From NCBI GenBank assembly GCA_900554255.1, contig USGN01000097.1:1-5399 (forward strand): a stretch of DNA of 5,399 bases. The letters run 5' to 3'. Shown in pieces: positions 1-5,399 of this stretch (position 1 is its first letter; every line of letters starts with the position of its first letter). The notes under the pieces are model-generated. The model was not told the origin of the DNA. It saw only the letters and a list, made by a program, of their open reading frames with translations, and did not search any database. Position numbers and translations under genes: made by a program. Source of the DNA: an uncultured Collinsella sp. (GTDB taxonomy: Bacteria > Actinomycetota > Coriobacteriia > Coriobacteriales > Coriobacteriaceae).

Positions 1-353
1 CCGGGAATAACTTCGACGGGCACATCGGCCTCACGCGCCGCCTCAACTAGCGCCTGGCCGGGATCGGACACGCTCGGCATGCCGGCGTCCGAGGCAAAGG
101 CGAGGGTCTCCCCCGCCAGCAGACGGTCGACCAGGCCGGCGGCGCGGCTGGCGATCACATTCTCGTCGCAACGGACAAGCGGCTTGGAAATGCCCAGGTG
201 CATCAGCAGCTTTGACGTCACACGCGTGTCTTCGCAGCAGATGACATCGGCAGCGGCAAAGGCTTCGCCAACGCGCGGGGACAGGTCGCCCAGGTTGCCG
301 ATGGGCGTGCCGACCACATAGAGTTTGCCCGTATGGGCGCTGTTTTGCGTCAT
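1..353 (-). CDS. rsmI: RsmI, 16S rRNA (cytidine-1402 2'-O)-methyltransferase, N-terminal part
   Basis: RsmI uses S-adenosylmethionine to methylate the 2'-O of C1402 in the 16S rRNA decoding centre; it is cytoplasmic and belongs to the tetrapyrrole-methylase (SAM-dependent) fold. Only the first 117 codons are present; the gene runs off the left edge (family length is about 280 residues). Family motifs are in order: LYVVGTPIGNLGDLSPR at residues 11-27, the EDTR motif at 41-44, and SDAGMPSVSDPG at 88-99, followed by the start of the V.VIPG strand at 111-117. The start is the ATG at 353-351, whose only ribosome-site match is a short AGGTTGAT that overlaps the TAG stop of the preceding glucanase-like gene 6 bp upstream, which implies co-transcription and possible translational coupling. 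The region normally reading H.HNE is RCDEN here (61-65), a minor variation. The family call is very secure; co-regulation with the upstream gene is inferred from spacing. Confidence 0.96.
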   Translation of the reverse strand, partial: MTQNSAHTGKLYVVGTPIGNLGDLSPRVGEAFAAADVICCEDTRVTSKLLMHLGISKPLVRCDENVIASRAAGLVDRLLAGETLAFASDAGMPSVSDPGQALVEAAREADVPVEVIP

Positions 354-359
354 ATCAAC

Positions 360-1421
360 CTATTCAATCATGCCGCGCTCGAGCGTACCGAGCGCCGCGC
401 GGGCGTCCCATGCTGCAATGCGTTTCTCGGTCTTCCACGTTTGGAAGAACCAACCGGCAGCCGGCGCAAACGAAGCCAGCTGGTTGGCGATAAACACGCG
501 CTCGTACGCATTGCGGCCCTCGGGCGTAACCGACGAGTTGGCAAAAATCGCCGCACCCGACCATTCGCCCACCAGCACAGGGAATCCGGTCGCGATTGCC
601 TCCTTGAGCTCACGCTTGTTGCGCGAAATCGCCGTCGTCAGCCCGCGGGGGCTCGTGATGTCGAGCGCATGCTCGTCGCGGTAATGGTACAGGTGAAGGT
701 CCATGTAGACGTTCTTGTACTTAGTGCCGCGCATAAAATGCTTCCACTCGCTGGGATGCCCCGACGACGAGAAGACGACGATCTTATCCTCGGGCATATA
801 CGAACGGACGAGCTCATAGGCATCGCGATAGAAGTTGCGCAGGTAGTGCGCCGGAATGCCATCCGTCACGGTGAAGAGGCTCTTGCGGACACTCATCTGC
901 GGCGTATCCAGCAGCTCAATGCCCAGCAGGCTCTCGGCCTCGCCGTAGCGATCGGCCAAGCGCTCGAGCACGTCGAGTGCGACATGACGACCGTTGGTGG
1001 ACGAATGCCACTCGGCGACAGCCTCCGGCGTGGTGGGCGAATCGTTGGAATCGCCCTGGCCACCGGGCACAGTTGCTAGATCAAGCAGCACGCGGATGTC
1101 GTACTTGGGAGCCCACTCAATTGCACGGTCGATGTAGTCGACAACCGAGATGTAGGACGCATCGGACTCCTGCGAGCCAAAGGCATACCAGGGTACCGGC
1201 AGACGCACGGCATTGAGGCCAATCTGCGCCATGCGGCGAAAATCGTCCTCGCTCACAAACGTCTCGTAATGACGGCGCATGCGCTCGTTATAGGCGGCGG
1301 TGCCCATGGCCTCCTGCAGCTCGGCCGCGTTGGATGCACCGGTCGCCGCGTATAGCGACGGGGTCACCCAAGGCTCGGGAATAAACCAGCCAGAGAGATT
1401 AACGCCGAGTATCCTCTCCAT
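360..1421 (-). CDS. GH5-family (exo-beta-1,3-glucanase-like) protein with degenerate catalytic site
   Basis: A 353-residue protein with the layout of the glycoside hydrolase 5 TIM barrel, closest in motif style to BglC/Exg-type exo-beta-1,3-glucanases: GVNLSGWFIPEPW at residues 6-18, LNAVRLPVPWYAF at 69-81, VLLDLATVPGGQG at 111-123, IELLDTP at 168-174, MDLHLYHY at 240-247, VLVGEWSGA at 282-290 and GWFFQTWKTE at 323-332. The nucleophile Glu is present (E286 in GEWS). The acid/base Glu of the usual NEP motif is Thr (D172-T173-P174), the usual DLH histidine is Ala116, and the Trp of FWTWKTE is Gln327. No signal peptide or membrane segment is seen, so it is probably cytoplasmic. The start at ATG 1421 is chosen because AAGGGGG lies 6 bases upstream; the open frame continues to 1538 but that extension is Arg/His-rich and has no ribosome site. 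It is followed after 6 bp by rsmI. Fold is secure; hydrolase activity is doubtful, and a binding or altered function is possible. Confidence 0.88.
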   Translation of the reverse strand: MERILGVNLSGWFIPEPWVTPSLYAATGASNAAELQEAMGTAAYNERMRRHYETFVSEDDFRRMAQIGLNAVRLPVPWYAFGSQESDASYISVVDYIDRAIEWAPKYDIRVLLDLATVPGGQGDSNDSPTTPEAVAEWHSSTNGRHVALDVLERLADRYGEAESLLGIELLDTPQMSVRKSLFTVTDGIPAHYLRNFYRDAYELVRSYMPEDKIVVFSSSGHPSEWKHFMRGTKYKNVYMDLHLYHYRDEHALDITSPRGLTTAISRNKRELKEAIATGFPVLVGEWSGAAIFANSSVTPEGRNAYERVFIANQLASFAPAAGWFFQTWKTEKRIAAWDARAALGTLERGMIE

Positions 1422-1440
1422 CACTGCCCCCTTCGGATCG

Positions 1441-1457
1441 TGCAGGCCGAGCCTGCA
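1441..1457. promoter_or_regulatory. Perfect 7-3-7 inverted repeat in leader of the GH5-like gene
   Basis: TGCAGGC-CGA-GCCTGCA is an exact inverted repeat with a 3-base spacer, ending 19 bases upstream of the ATG at 1421 and just upstream of the ribosome site. It lies downstream of the candidate -10 at 1487-1492, so it would be transcribed and could act either as a protein-binding site or as a hairpin in the 5' untranslated region. It has no T-tract on either strand, so a terminator is unlikely. The regulatory role is inference. Confidence 0.4.
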
Positions 1458-1486
1458 TCGTATTGCATAGGAAAAGTATCGTTTTG

Positions 1487-1523
1487 AGTATACCCGCGCG
1501 TGCGGACAGGCGACCGAACGGTC
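1487..1523 (-). promoter_or_regulatory. Candidate promoter of GH5-like gene and rsmI, with inverted repeat over the -35
   Basis: On the minus strand a perfect-looking -10 box TATACT occupies 1492-1487, about 66 bases before the ATG at 1421. At 17-bp spacing the -35 position (1515-1510) reads GGTCGC, a poor match. The inverted repeat GACCG-AA-CGGTC at 1512-1523 covers that position, which would suit an activator or repressor site. Only the -10 is convincing; the rest is inference. Between this site and the terminator at 1700 (about 150 bp) I see no gene or other clear element. Confidence 0.35.
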
Positions 1524-1670
1524 TACAAAGTGGCGCAAAAGTGGGAGGAATGTCTGGGGCGGGCCCGAGCTAGTGCGCCGAGATGTGCACGCACGTCGGA
1601 AGCAAGCGCCGGAAAGCGCATCCCACTCTAAAACCCAATTCTGAGACGCATTTTACGCGGAACCCTACAT

Positions 1671-1700
1671 AAAAGAAAAGGACCCCTTTGCAGAGGTCCT
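1671..1700 (-). terminator. Intrinsic terminator of tRNA-Phe
   Basis: Read on the minus strand: AGGACC TCT GCAA AGG GGTCCT followed by TTTCTTTT. The stem is 9 bp (one G-U pair) capped by a GNRA-type GCAA tetraloop, and the tail is T-rich. It starts 13 bases after the last base of the tRNA, fitting termination of a single-gene tRNA transcript and insulation of the GH5/rsmI unit. Confidence 0.88.
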
Positions 1701-1713
1701 AGTCAATTCAAGG

Positions 1714-1786
<73 letters not shown>

Positions 1787-1797
1787 ATTTGAGGTGT

Positions 1798-1812
1798 GCC
1801 TTGTTTCAAGGC
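1798..1812 (-). repeat. Hairpin at the 5' end of the tRNA-Phe leader
   Basis: GCCTTG-TTT-CAAGGC is a perfect 6-bp inverted repeat with a 3-base loop. Counting 7 bases from the -10 box places transcription start at about 1812, so the precursor would begin directly with this hairpin, followed by an 11-base single-stranded stretch before the mature 5' end at 1786. It may protect the leader or present it to RNase P; this is inference. Confidence 0.5.
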
Positions 1813-1818
1813 TTGATT

Positions 1819-1846
1819 AGTATAACCAAGGACGCGTTCCGGTCAA
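1819..1846 (-). promoter_or_regulatory. Promoter of tRNA-Phe
   Basis: Minus-strand -35 TTGACC (1846-1841) and -10 TATACT (1824-1819) separated by 16 bp, each one base from the sigma-70-type consensus. The predicted start near 1812 gives a 26-base leader before the mature tRNA. An A/T-rich tract with AAAAACTTTTTT lies just upstream (about 1854-1871), where an UP-like element would sit. Confidence 0.8.
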
Positions 1847-1909
1847 CCGAGAATTTTAAAAAAGTTTTTGAGCACAGCCTCGGTTCTATAAATCGGCACG
1901 TCAGAGGCA

Positions 1910-2197
1910 TCAGCCGGCAGCAAGAAGTTTTTCACTCAGAGCCGCACGGGCAAACTCACTTGGCGTCATCCCCTCGGCAGCCGCCCGTCGACGAATGGCC
2001 TCCTTCATTCCCAGAGGAATCTTGACCGACAGCGTTGCCGTCCCCTCACCTGAGAGCGGGGGCCGTCCATGCACGATTCCACCAACGGTGTGTTCGCCAT
2101 CCGGAAACTCTCCGCGCTCGTACGACTCGCACCACGCGTCAATCATTTCATCCGTTACAACCTGACCATTAGCGGCCGTATACGTCTTGCCCATCAT
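1910..2197 (-). CDS. Ribbon-helix-helix putative antitoxin
   Basis: A 95-residue protein (94 if the second of two adjacent ATGs is used) that probably neutralises and co-represses the toxin encoded just upstream. The C-terminal half looks like a CopG/Arc-type ribbon-helix-helix: strand ATLSVKIP (residues 53-60 from the second Met), helix 1 from about 62 to 74, the turn EGMTPSEFA at 74-82, and helix 2 to about 91. The N-terminal half (NGQVVTDEMIDAWCESYERG, then HGRPPLSGEG) is acidic and likely includes the toxin-binding segment. Start: ATG 2197 overlaps the toxin TGA as ATGA; AAGGGG lies 4 bases before it and 7 before the ATG at 2194, so 2194 is equally or more likely the used start. Order toxin then antitoxin matches BrnT-BrnA-type modules. 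The longer open frame to 2380 lies inside the toxin gene and is not used. The DNA-binding fold is well supported; the antitoxin role is inferred from context. Confidence 0.85.
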   Translation of the reverse strand: MMGKTYTAANGQVVTDEMIDAWCESYERGEFPDGEHTVGGIVHGRPPLSGEGTATLSVKIPLGMKEAIRRRAAAEGMTPSEFARAALSEKLLAAG

Positions 2198-2460
2198 CGA
2201 CCCCTTTGCCGAGCTCGCTCGATCTCTTGCCAGAATTTCTTCTGAACCGGAGACAGGGCATGAATAATGAGCCATCCACGAATTAGTTCGACCGCAACAA
2301 GTTCCACACTTCGACCATCTGGAAGCCATCCAATGGCAAACCATCTCGGCGGCTCGTCCTCCGACTCGCGGCGAATGCACTCAGTAACCGCGAACCAGGC
2401 ACCAAGCACCTGCTTTTCCGTCAAGTGTTTTTTGGCGTTCGGATGGATCTCAACATCCAT
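2194..2460 (-). CDS. Small BrnT-like putative toxin
   Basis: An 88-residue protein whose pattern resembles the BrnT/RelE-like small toxins common in actinobacteria. Visible: an N-terminal IHPNAKKHLTEKQVLGAW (residues 5-22) matching the H..A..H..(T/S)E..V..A opening of these proteins, a basic RR pair at 30-31, the DEPPRWFAIGWLPDGRSVEL stretch (35-54) of the expected beta-hairpin, VAVE..RGWLIIHALSP (55-71) and a basic C-terminal helix (KKFWQEIERARQRGR). In BrnT the fold is a ribonuclease; whether this one cuts RNA cannot be seen. Start at ATG 2460 is supported by GGAGG 9 bases upstream. It overlaps the downstream ribbon-helix-helix gene by 4 bp, as expected for a translationally coupled toxin-antitoxin pair. 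The alternative is a DUF4258-type protein of unknown role. Pairing is strong, exact toxin family moderate. Confidence 0.78.
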   Translation of the reverse strand: MDVEIHPNAKKHLTEKQVLGAWFAVTECIRRESEDEPPRWFAIGWLPDGRSVELVAVELIRGWLIIHALSPVQKKFWQEIERARQRGR

Positions 2461-2485
2461 GCATCTTCTCCTCCATCTTACCCAA

Positions 2486-2500
2486 TTTCGTATGACGAAA
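2486..2500. promoter_or_regulatory. Candidate operator of the toxin-antitoxin pair
   Basis: TTTCGT-ATG-ACGAAA is a perfect 6-3-6 inverted repeat in the 59-bp gap between the DUF192 stop and the toxin ATG, 25 bp before that ATG. It is well placed for autorepression by the ribbon-helix-helix antitoxin, a normal arrangement in such modules. A weak promoter (TTGGCG at about 2520-2515, TACGAA near -10) would overlap it. It could instead be a small RNA hairpin; no T-tract follows, so not a terminator. Confidence 0.45.
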
Positions 2501-2519
2501 GTCCGCCGTCGCCAATCTC

Positions 2520-2879
2520 TTACGCCGGTACTTGTTGGAGGGCGGGAGGTGTAGCGAGGATTGAAGGGCGTTCCAATACCGCCCAGGCACCGGGACAGGA
2601 ACACATGTGCCAAGGACGGACGTTTTCGTAGCGCGCGAGGATATTGCCGTCGCGATTGATGAAGGCGATGTCGATGGGATAGGCCATAAAACACGTATGG
2701 ACCGAAGAGCAGCGTGGAAACGCCATGACGAGCGGCAGGCCGTTGGCGGCAACCGGACGCCGTCCCAGCATGCCGCGCAGGCGCATGACAAACGACTCCG
2801 CTACCACAAACTCGGCCGGCGTCCAACCCAGCCTATTGAGTGCCCGCGCGTAGGCGATGTAGGACGAGACCGCGGTCAC
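2520..2879 (-). CDS. DUF192 family protein
   Basis: A 119-residue protein of the DUF192 (COG1430) family, small beta-rich proteins of unresolved biochemical role. Family signatures in order: AESFVMRLRGMLGR (27-40), LPLVMAFPRCSSVHTCFM (48-65), YPIDIAFINRDGNI (67-80), ENVRPW (85-90) and the closing PGAWAVLERP (96-105). Four Cys occur as C57/C63 and a C93-S-C95 pair around the predicted pocket. No signal peptide is visible. The start is GTG 2879, in GTGA overlap with the stop of the TadE-like gene and preceded by GGGGG at 7 bases; the open frame upstream to 2984 lies within the TadE-like gene and is unlikely to be used. The overlap implies translational coupling, so its job is probably connected with pilus biogenesis or the envelope, by inference only. 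The 16-residue C-terminal tail after LERP has no recognised motif. Confidence 0.88.
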   Translation of the reverse strand: MTAVSSYIAYARALNRLGWTPAEFVVAESFVMRLRGMLGRRPVAANGLPLVMAFPRCSSVHTCFMAYPIDIAFINRDGNILARYENVRPWHMCSCPGAWAVLERPSILATPPALQQVPA

Positions 2880-3352
2880 ATGACCACCCCCGGGCGCCAT
2901 GGATCGACCGTCACCGCGCGCTCGTGCGACAACGTTGTCGGCGCCCCCAGCAGAACGCCAGCGATGCTGAGAGAAGTCGGCCACGGCTCATAGTGCATGG
3001 TGCAGGTGTAGGTCCTAAACGTACCGGATAGGGAGAGCAGGCCACCATCCGATGCCTCCGCGCCTTGCTCGCTCGACACTTCGATCTGTAAGTCATAGCC
3101 TTCCATGGCATTCAGAATTTGAGTCTGGACCGTCGCCGAGGCATCGGCAGAGCTCTCGTCACCCTCCCCGCCCGGCGCCACAGCGTGCGCCAGCACGATG
3201 TCGGGCACCACGCGGTCGAAGCGCGCGACAGCGCCGGCAAAGATCATGACGTTGTACACGATGAGTGCCAGCACCAGCAAAACGGGCGTAACCACTGCCA
3301 TCTCCACCGTCGCCTGGGCGCGCTCCTCGCGCAGACGCATGCGAATACTCAT
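2876..3352 (-). CDS. TadE-like minor pseudopilin
   Basis: A 158-residue TadE-type protein, expected to be a bitopic membrane protein of the Tad/Flp type IVc pilus machinery. The N-terminus is positively charged (MSIRMRLREERAQ) followed by ATVEMAVVTPVLLVLALIVY (residues 14-33), the classic TadE hydrophobic segment with the conserved Glu (E17) that prepilin peptidase-type substrates share, continuing to about A42. The rest is an extracytoplasmic domain with acidic stretch GGEGDESSAD (61-70) and a single Cys at 117. It begins at ATG 3352, overlapping the upstream stop as TAATG, and ends in ATGTGA where the DUF192 gene starts on GTG. Weak GGTGGG ribosome site, consistent with coupling. TadE identity is secure at domain level; which Tad system and whether the pilus is functional is not visible, as the neighbouring long gene is broken. 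Confidence 0.9.
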   Translation of the reverse strand: MSIRMRLREERAQATVEMAVVTPVLLVLALIVYNVMIFAGAVARFDRVVPDIVLAHAVAPGGEGDESSADASATVQTQILNAMEGYDLQIEVSSEQGAEASDGGLLSLSGTFRTYTCTMHYEPWPTSLSIAGVLLGAPTTLSHERAVTVDPWRPGVVM

Positions 3353-5399
3353 TACGACCCACCGCCCAGAGCGCCAACCAGCGTGGCGACATCGACGGTG
3401 AGTGGGATGGAGCCGCCGCCGGGCAGAGGAATCTCCGCAAGCGTGAACACCGTACCGCTAATGGTGCGTTCGACTTGATATTCCAACGCCTCGCAAAGCG
3501 CCTTGGGATCGGTCACGCCCAACGGAATACCTCGCAGTTTGTCTTGTGCTTGAGAGAGACCCGCAATGTCAGACCCCGGGCTCTTAATGACGTTGGCGGA
3601 ATCGGCTTTCGCAGGCGCAAGTCGCACGGTTCCAGACCCAACGCCGCCACGGACGCCGAAACGGTATCGCCGAGCCACGATGCAATGGAGCCCAACGCAC
3701 CGCTGCCCCCTCCTAGGTCTTTAATCATCTCGTCCATAAGTTCGTCGGCCGAACCTTGGATATCACCGTATCCCACGAGCAGCCGTCCCCAAACATCCAT
3801 GACGCCGTCGAGCACGCCGGCAACGCCGCCCGAGCGTTCCTTCAATGTCGAGAAAAATCGCGAAAGCACGTTGTTTTGCGCCGTCGCCTCATCGGGCGCC
3901 AGCACCGCGGCAGAGATAGCACCGCGATCGCCAAGCCTGACTGCCGTGTTAAACGAGGAGTTAAGTTGATCGGGGCTGGTAATATCACCCGAAACTGCAA
4001 ATGCGACCACGCCGTTGCGTCCAGGTGGGGCGATACGCGGGCGCTCGCCGGAAAGCGCTTTAATGGCCTGGTCAAACGCATTGCCTGCACGGTCGGCCTC
4101 GTCCTCGGTCTGACGCTCGAGCTCGAACTCCTTGTTGCGGCATTCGACGTAGTCTTCCAGGGCCTCTTTGAACTTATCGAAGTGGTACTCGAAGCCCCTT
4201 TCGACAGAAGTCGTTGCAATCGCAACGTACCCTAAAGACGACACACCGAAATGGCATTCGCTACGTTTCGTGACCGTCAAAATCTGCGACGGATGCCAGC
4301 CCACCCGGCTTTCCTTTTTTGTAATTTGGACAGTCAGTCCCATAATGCAAATAGGTAACTTTATCTACTTCACTCGTGGGCCAACACGCATCGGTATAGA
4401 GTTCAGTCGCCCGCGCCTCATCTGGATTTCGCGGAAGGAAAGGGGTGTGGGCGGAAACTTTGCCGTCCTTTTCAGTTATATATGCCCGCTCGACTTCTTC
4501 GCTCGCATAAGCGAAGAACACCTTTCGTGCAGCAGAATCTGCCTGTTTTTCCGGACCCTCGCCAAGCGGTTTCTCATTTGCCAGGCGCTGGCGATAGTAG
4601 GCCTTCGCGCGATCGAGCGCCACTTGCGGTTCCCACGTAACGCTCGAAGCGTAATGTGGATTTTGAGCACCAGAGAGATCCGTTAGGCTTTTCGCACGCT
4701 CCCACATACACGAGTACTTGCCAATCGAACTCTCGTCCGACCCACCACAATCCGCCAGCCAAGCGCGCTCTTTGGCCTTCGCCGTGTCCTCAGAAGCCTT
4801 CCGCAGCTCCTCGGCCGCACGCTCTAAATCATCTGATGTGTCTTTAATGGTATCGGTCGAGATCTCTGACCCTTTGAGCGCAGCGAAGTCCGACTCGGAT
4901 GTCCTGGGCACAGCAAGCGCCGTACCGGTATAGGTCACACTATCGGTATCCTGCGCCGACACCGCCTGTGTGGCACGCGCAGCGATCAGATACGGCAGAG
5001 CCGTCTCGATTTTCTGTAAGCCTTCCGATGCGCTTTTGGCAAACTTGTTGCGCGTTTTAATGATCTCAATCCCGGTGTCGACCATATTGCCGGCAACTGG
5101 TTCGGCACCCGGGATGAGGATGGCGACCAGGCCCGTCCCGATCGTGGCAAACCCCGCCAGGCCCAGACTCAAGATGCTCGCATCAACCACCGTGGCAGCC
5201 GTGTGATAGGACGACACTACGTTGACACCCGCCAGCGCGCCGCTATCGGCCGCCACCTGGGTATCCCCGGCACGCGACATGCTCCATATCGCCGCGGTCG
5301 ACGAAAACAACAACGTGAGCACCACTAGGATGACCACGGCAGAAGAAAGCGTGGTGTAGGCACCGTCTTCGATAAACAGGTCGATACCGGCGCGGCCCA
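3352..5399 (-). pseudogene. TadG-like secreted/membrane protein, frameshifted twice, 5' end outside window
   Basis: One gene is spread over three frames: 5399 to about 4320, about 4315 to 3607, then to the TAA at 3354-3352. Joined, it would encode at least about 680 residues plus an N-terminus beyond the right edge. Near the visible start is a membrane segment SSAVVILVVLTLLF (about 5346-5305), then DTQVAADSGALAG, the TadG/Tad-type motif after the helix, and a second hydrophobic stretch at about 5193-5110. A charged helical region (ERAAEELRKASEDTAKAKER) and scattered Cys suggest a folded, disulfide-bearing outside domain. Frame 1 ends at TAG 4263-4261; frame 2 is open from 4343 and most plausibly takes over at an A6 tract (plus t4315-t4320) by one surplus base. 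Frame 2 leaves sense near LRLRKP (about 3607), and frame 3 continues with SANVIKS, needing one extra base. Neither later piece has a credible own start. It is coupled to the TadE-like gene. Real pseudogene and sequencing error are both possible. Confidence 0.75.

Noticed and set aside
333..1079. Long plus-strand open frame of 248 codons
   Set aside because: It is antisense to the well-supported GH5-like gene, has Arg-rich composition and no family motif; a G+C-rich antisense shadow.
1422..1538. 39-residue N-terminal extension of the GH5-like protein
   Set aside because: No ribosome site, Arg/His-rich composition, and a strong AAGGGGG site sits before the internal ATG at 1421; the candidate promoter -10 also lies inside this stretch.
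1847..1909. Terminator of the antitoxin gene (GAGGCTGTGCTC then AAAAACTTTTTT)
   Set aside because: The possible stem is only 3 bp of clean pairing; the A/T tract is better explained as upstream promoter DNA of the tRNA.
2198..2380. Upstream extension of the antitoxin frame
   Set aside because: Lies fully inside the toxin gene in another frame; the ATGA overlap with AAGGGG gives a better start.
2880..2984. Upstream extension of the DUF192 frame
   Set aside because: Overlaps the TadE-like coding sequence; the GTG at 2879 has a good GGGGG site and the usual GTGA junction.
3513..4343. Independent 276-residue gene starting at 4343
   Set aside because: The ATG lacks a clear ribosome site, the upstream frame is coding through the same stretch, and the C-terminal part after about 3607 loses coding character while another frame gains it; best read as the middle of a frameshifted gene.

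Overview
The window is G+C-rich bacterial DNA, and every gene I can support lies on the minus strand, so transcription runs from the right edge to the left. The gene content (a Tad/Flp pilus-type cluster end, a small toxin-antitoxin pair, tRNA-Phe without encoded CCA, rsmI) and the protein style suggest an actinobacterium, most likely a gut Coriobacteriia such as Collinsella. That assignment is inference from general resemblance, not from a marker gene.

Reading in the direction of transcription: (1) 5399-3352 is one long secreted/membrane TadG-like gene that enters from beyond the right edge. Its reading frame is broken twice, near 4320 and near 3607, by two compensating single-base shifts. 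(2) It overlaps a TadE-like minor pseudopilin gene (3352-2876), which overlaps a DUF192 gene (2879-2520). These three form a tightly coupled end of a pilus operon. (3) After a 59-bp gap holding a perfect 6-3-6 inverted repeat comes a two-gene cassette: a small BrnT-like/HTH-less putative toxin (2460-2194) followed with a 4-bp overlap by a ribbon-helix-helix antitoxin (2197-1910). (4) A free-standing tRNA-Phe unit follows, with a clear promoter, a hairpin at the start of the leader, the tRNA gene (1786-1714) and an intrinsic terminator with a GCAA loop (1700-1671). (5) The last unit has its own upstream region with two inverted repeats, then a cytoplasmic GH5-type glucanase-like protein (1421-360) and, 6 bp later, the first 117 codons of rsmI (353 to the left edge).

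The most notable points are the GH5-like protein, whose catalytic acid/base Glu and two other conserved active-site residues are replaced while the nucleophile motif remains; the doubly frameshifted TadG-like gene; and the toxin-antitoxin pair with a candidate operator. I did not find a wholly new defence system, mobile element, CRISPR array or phage gene in this window.
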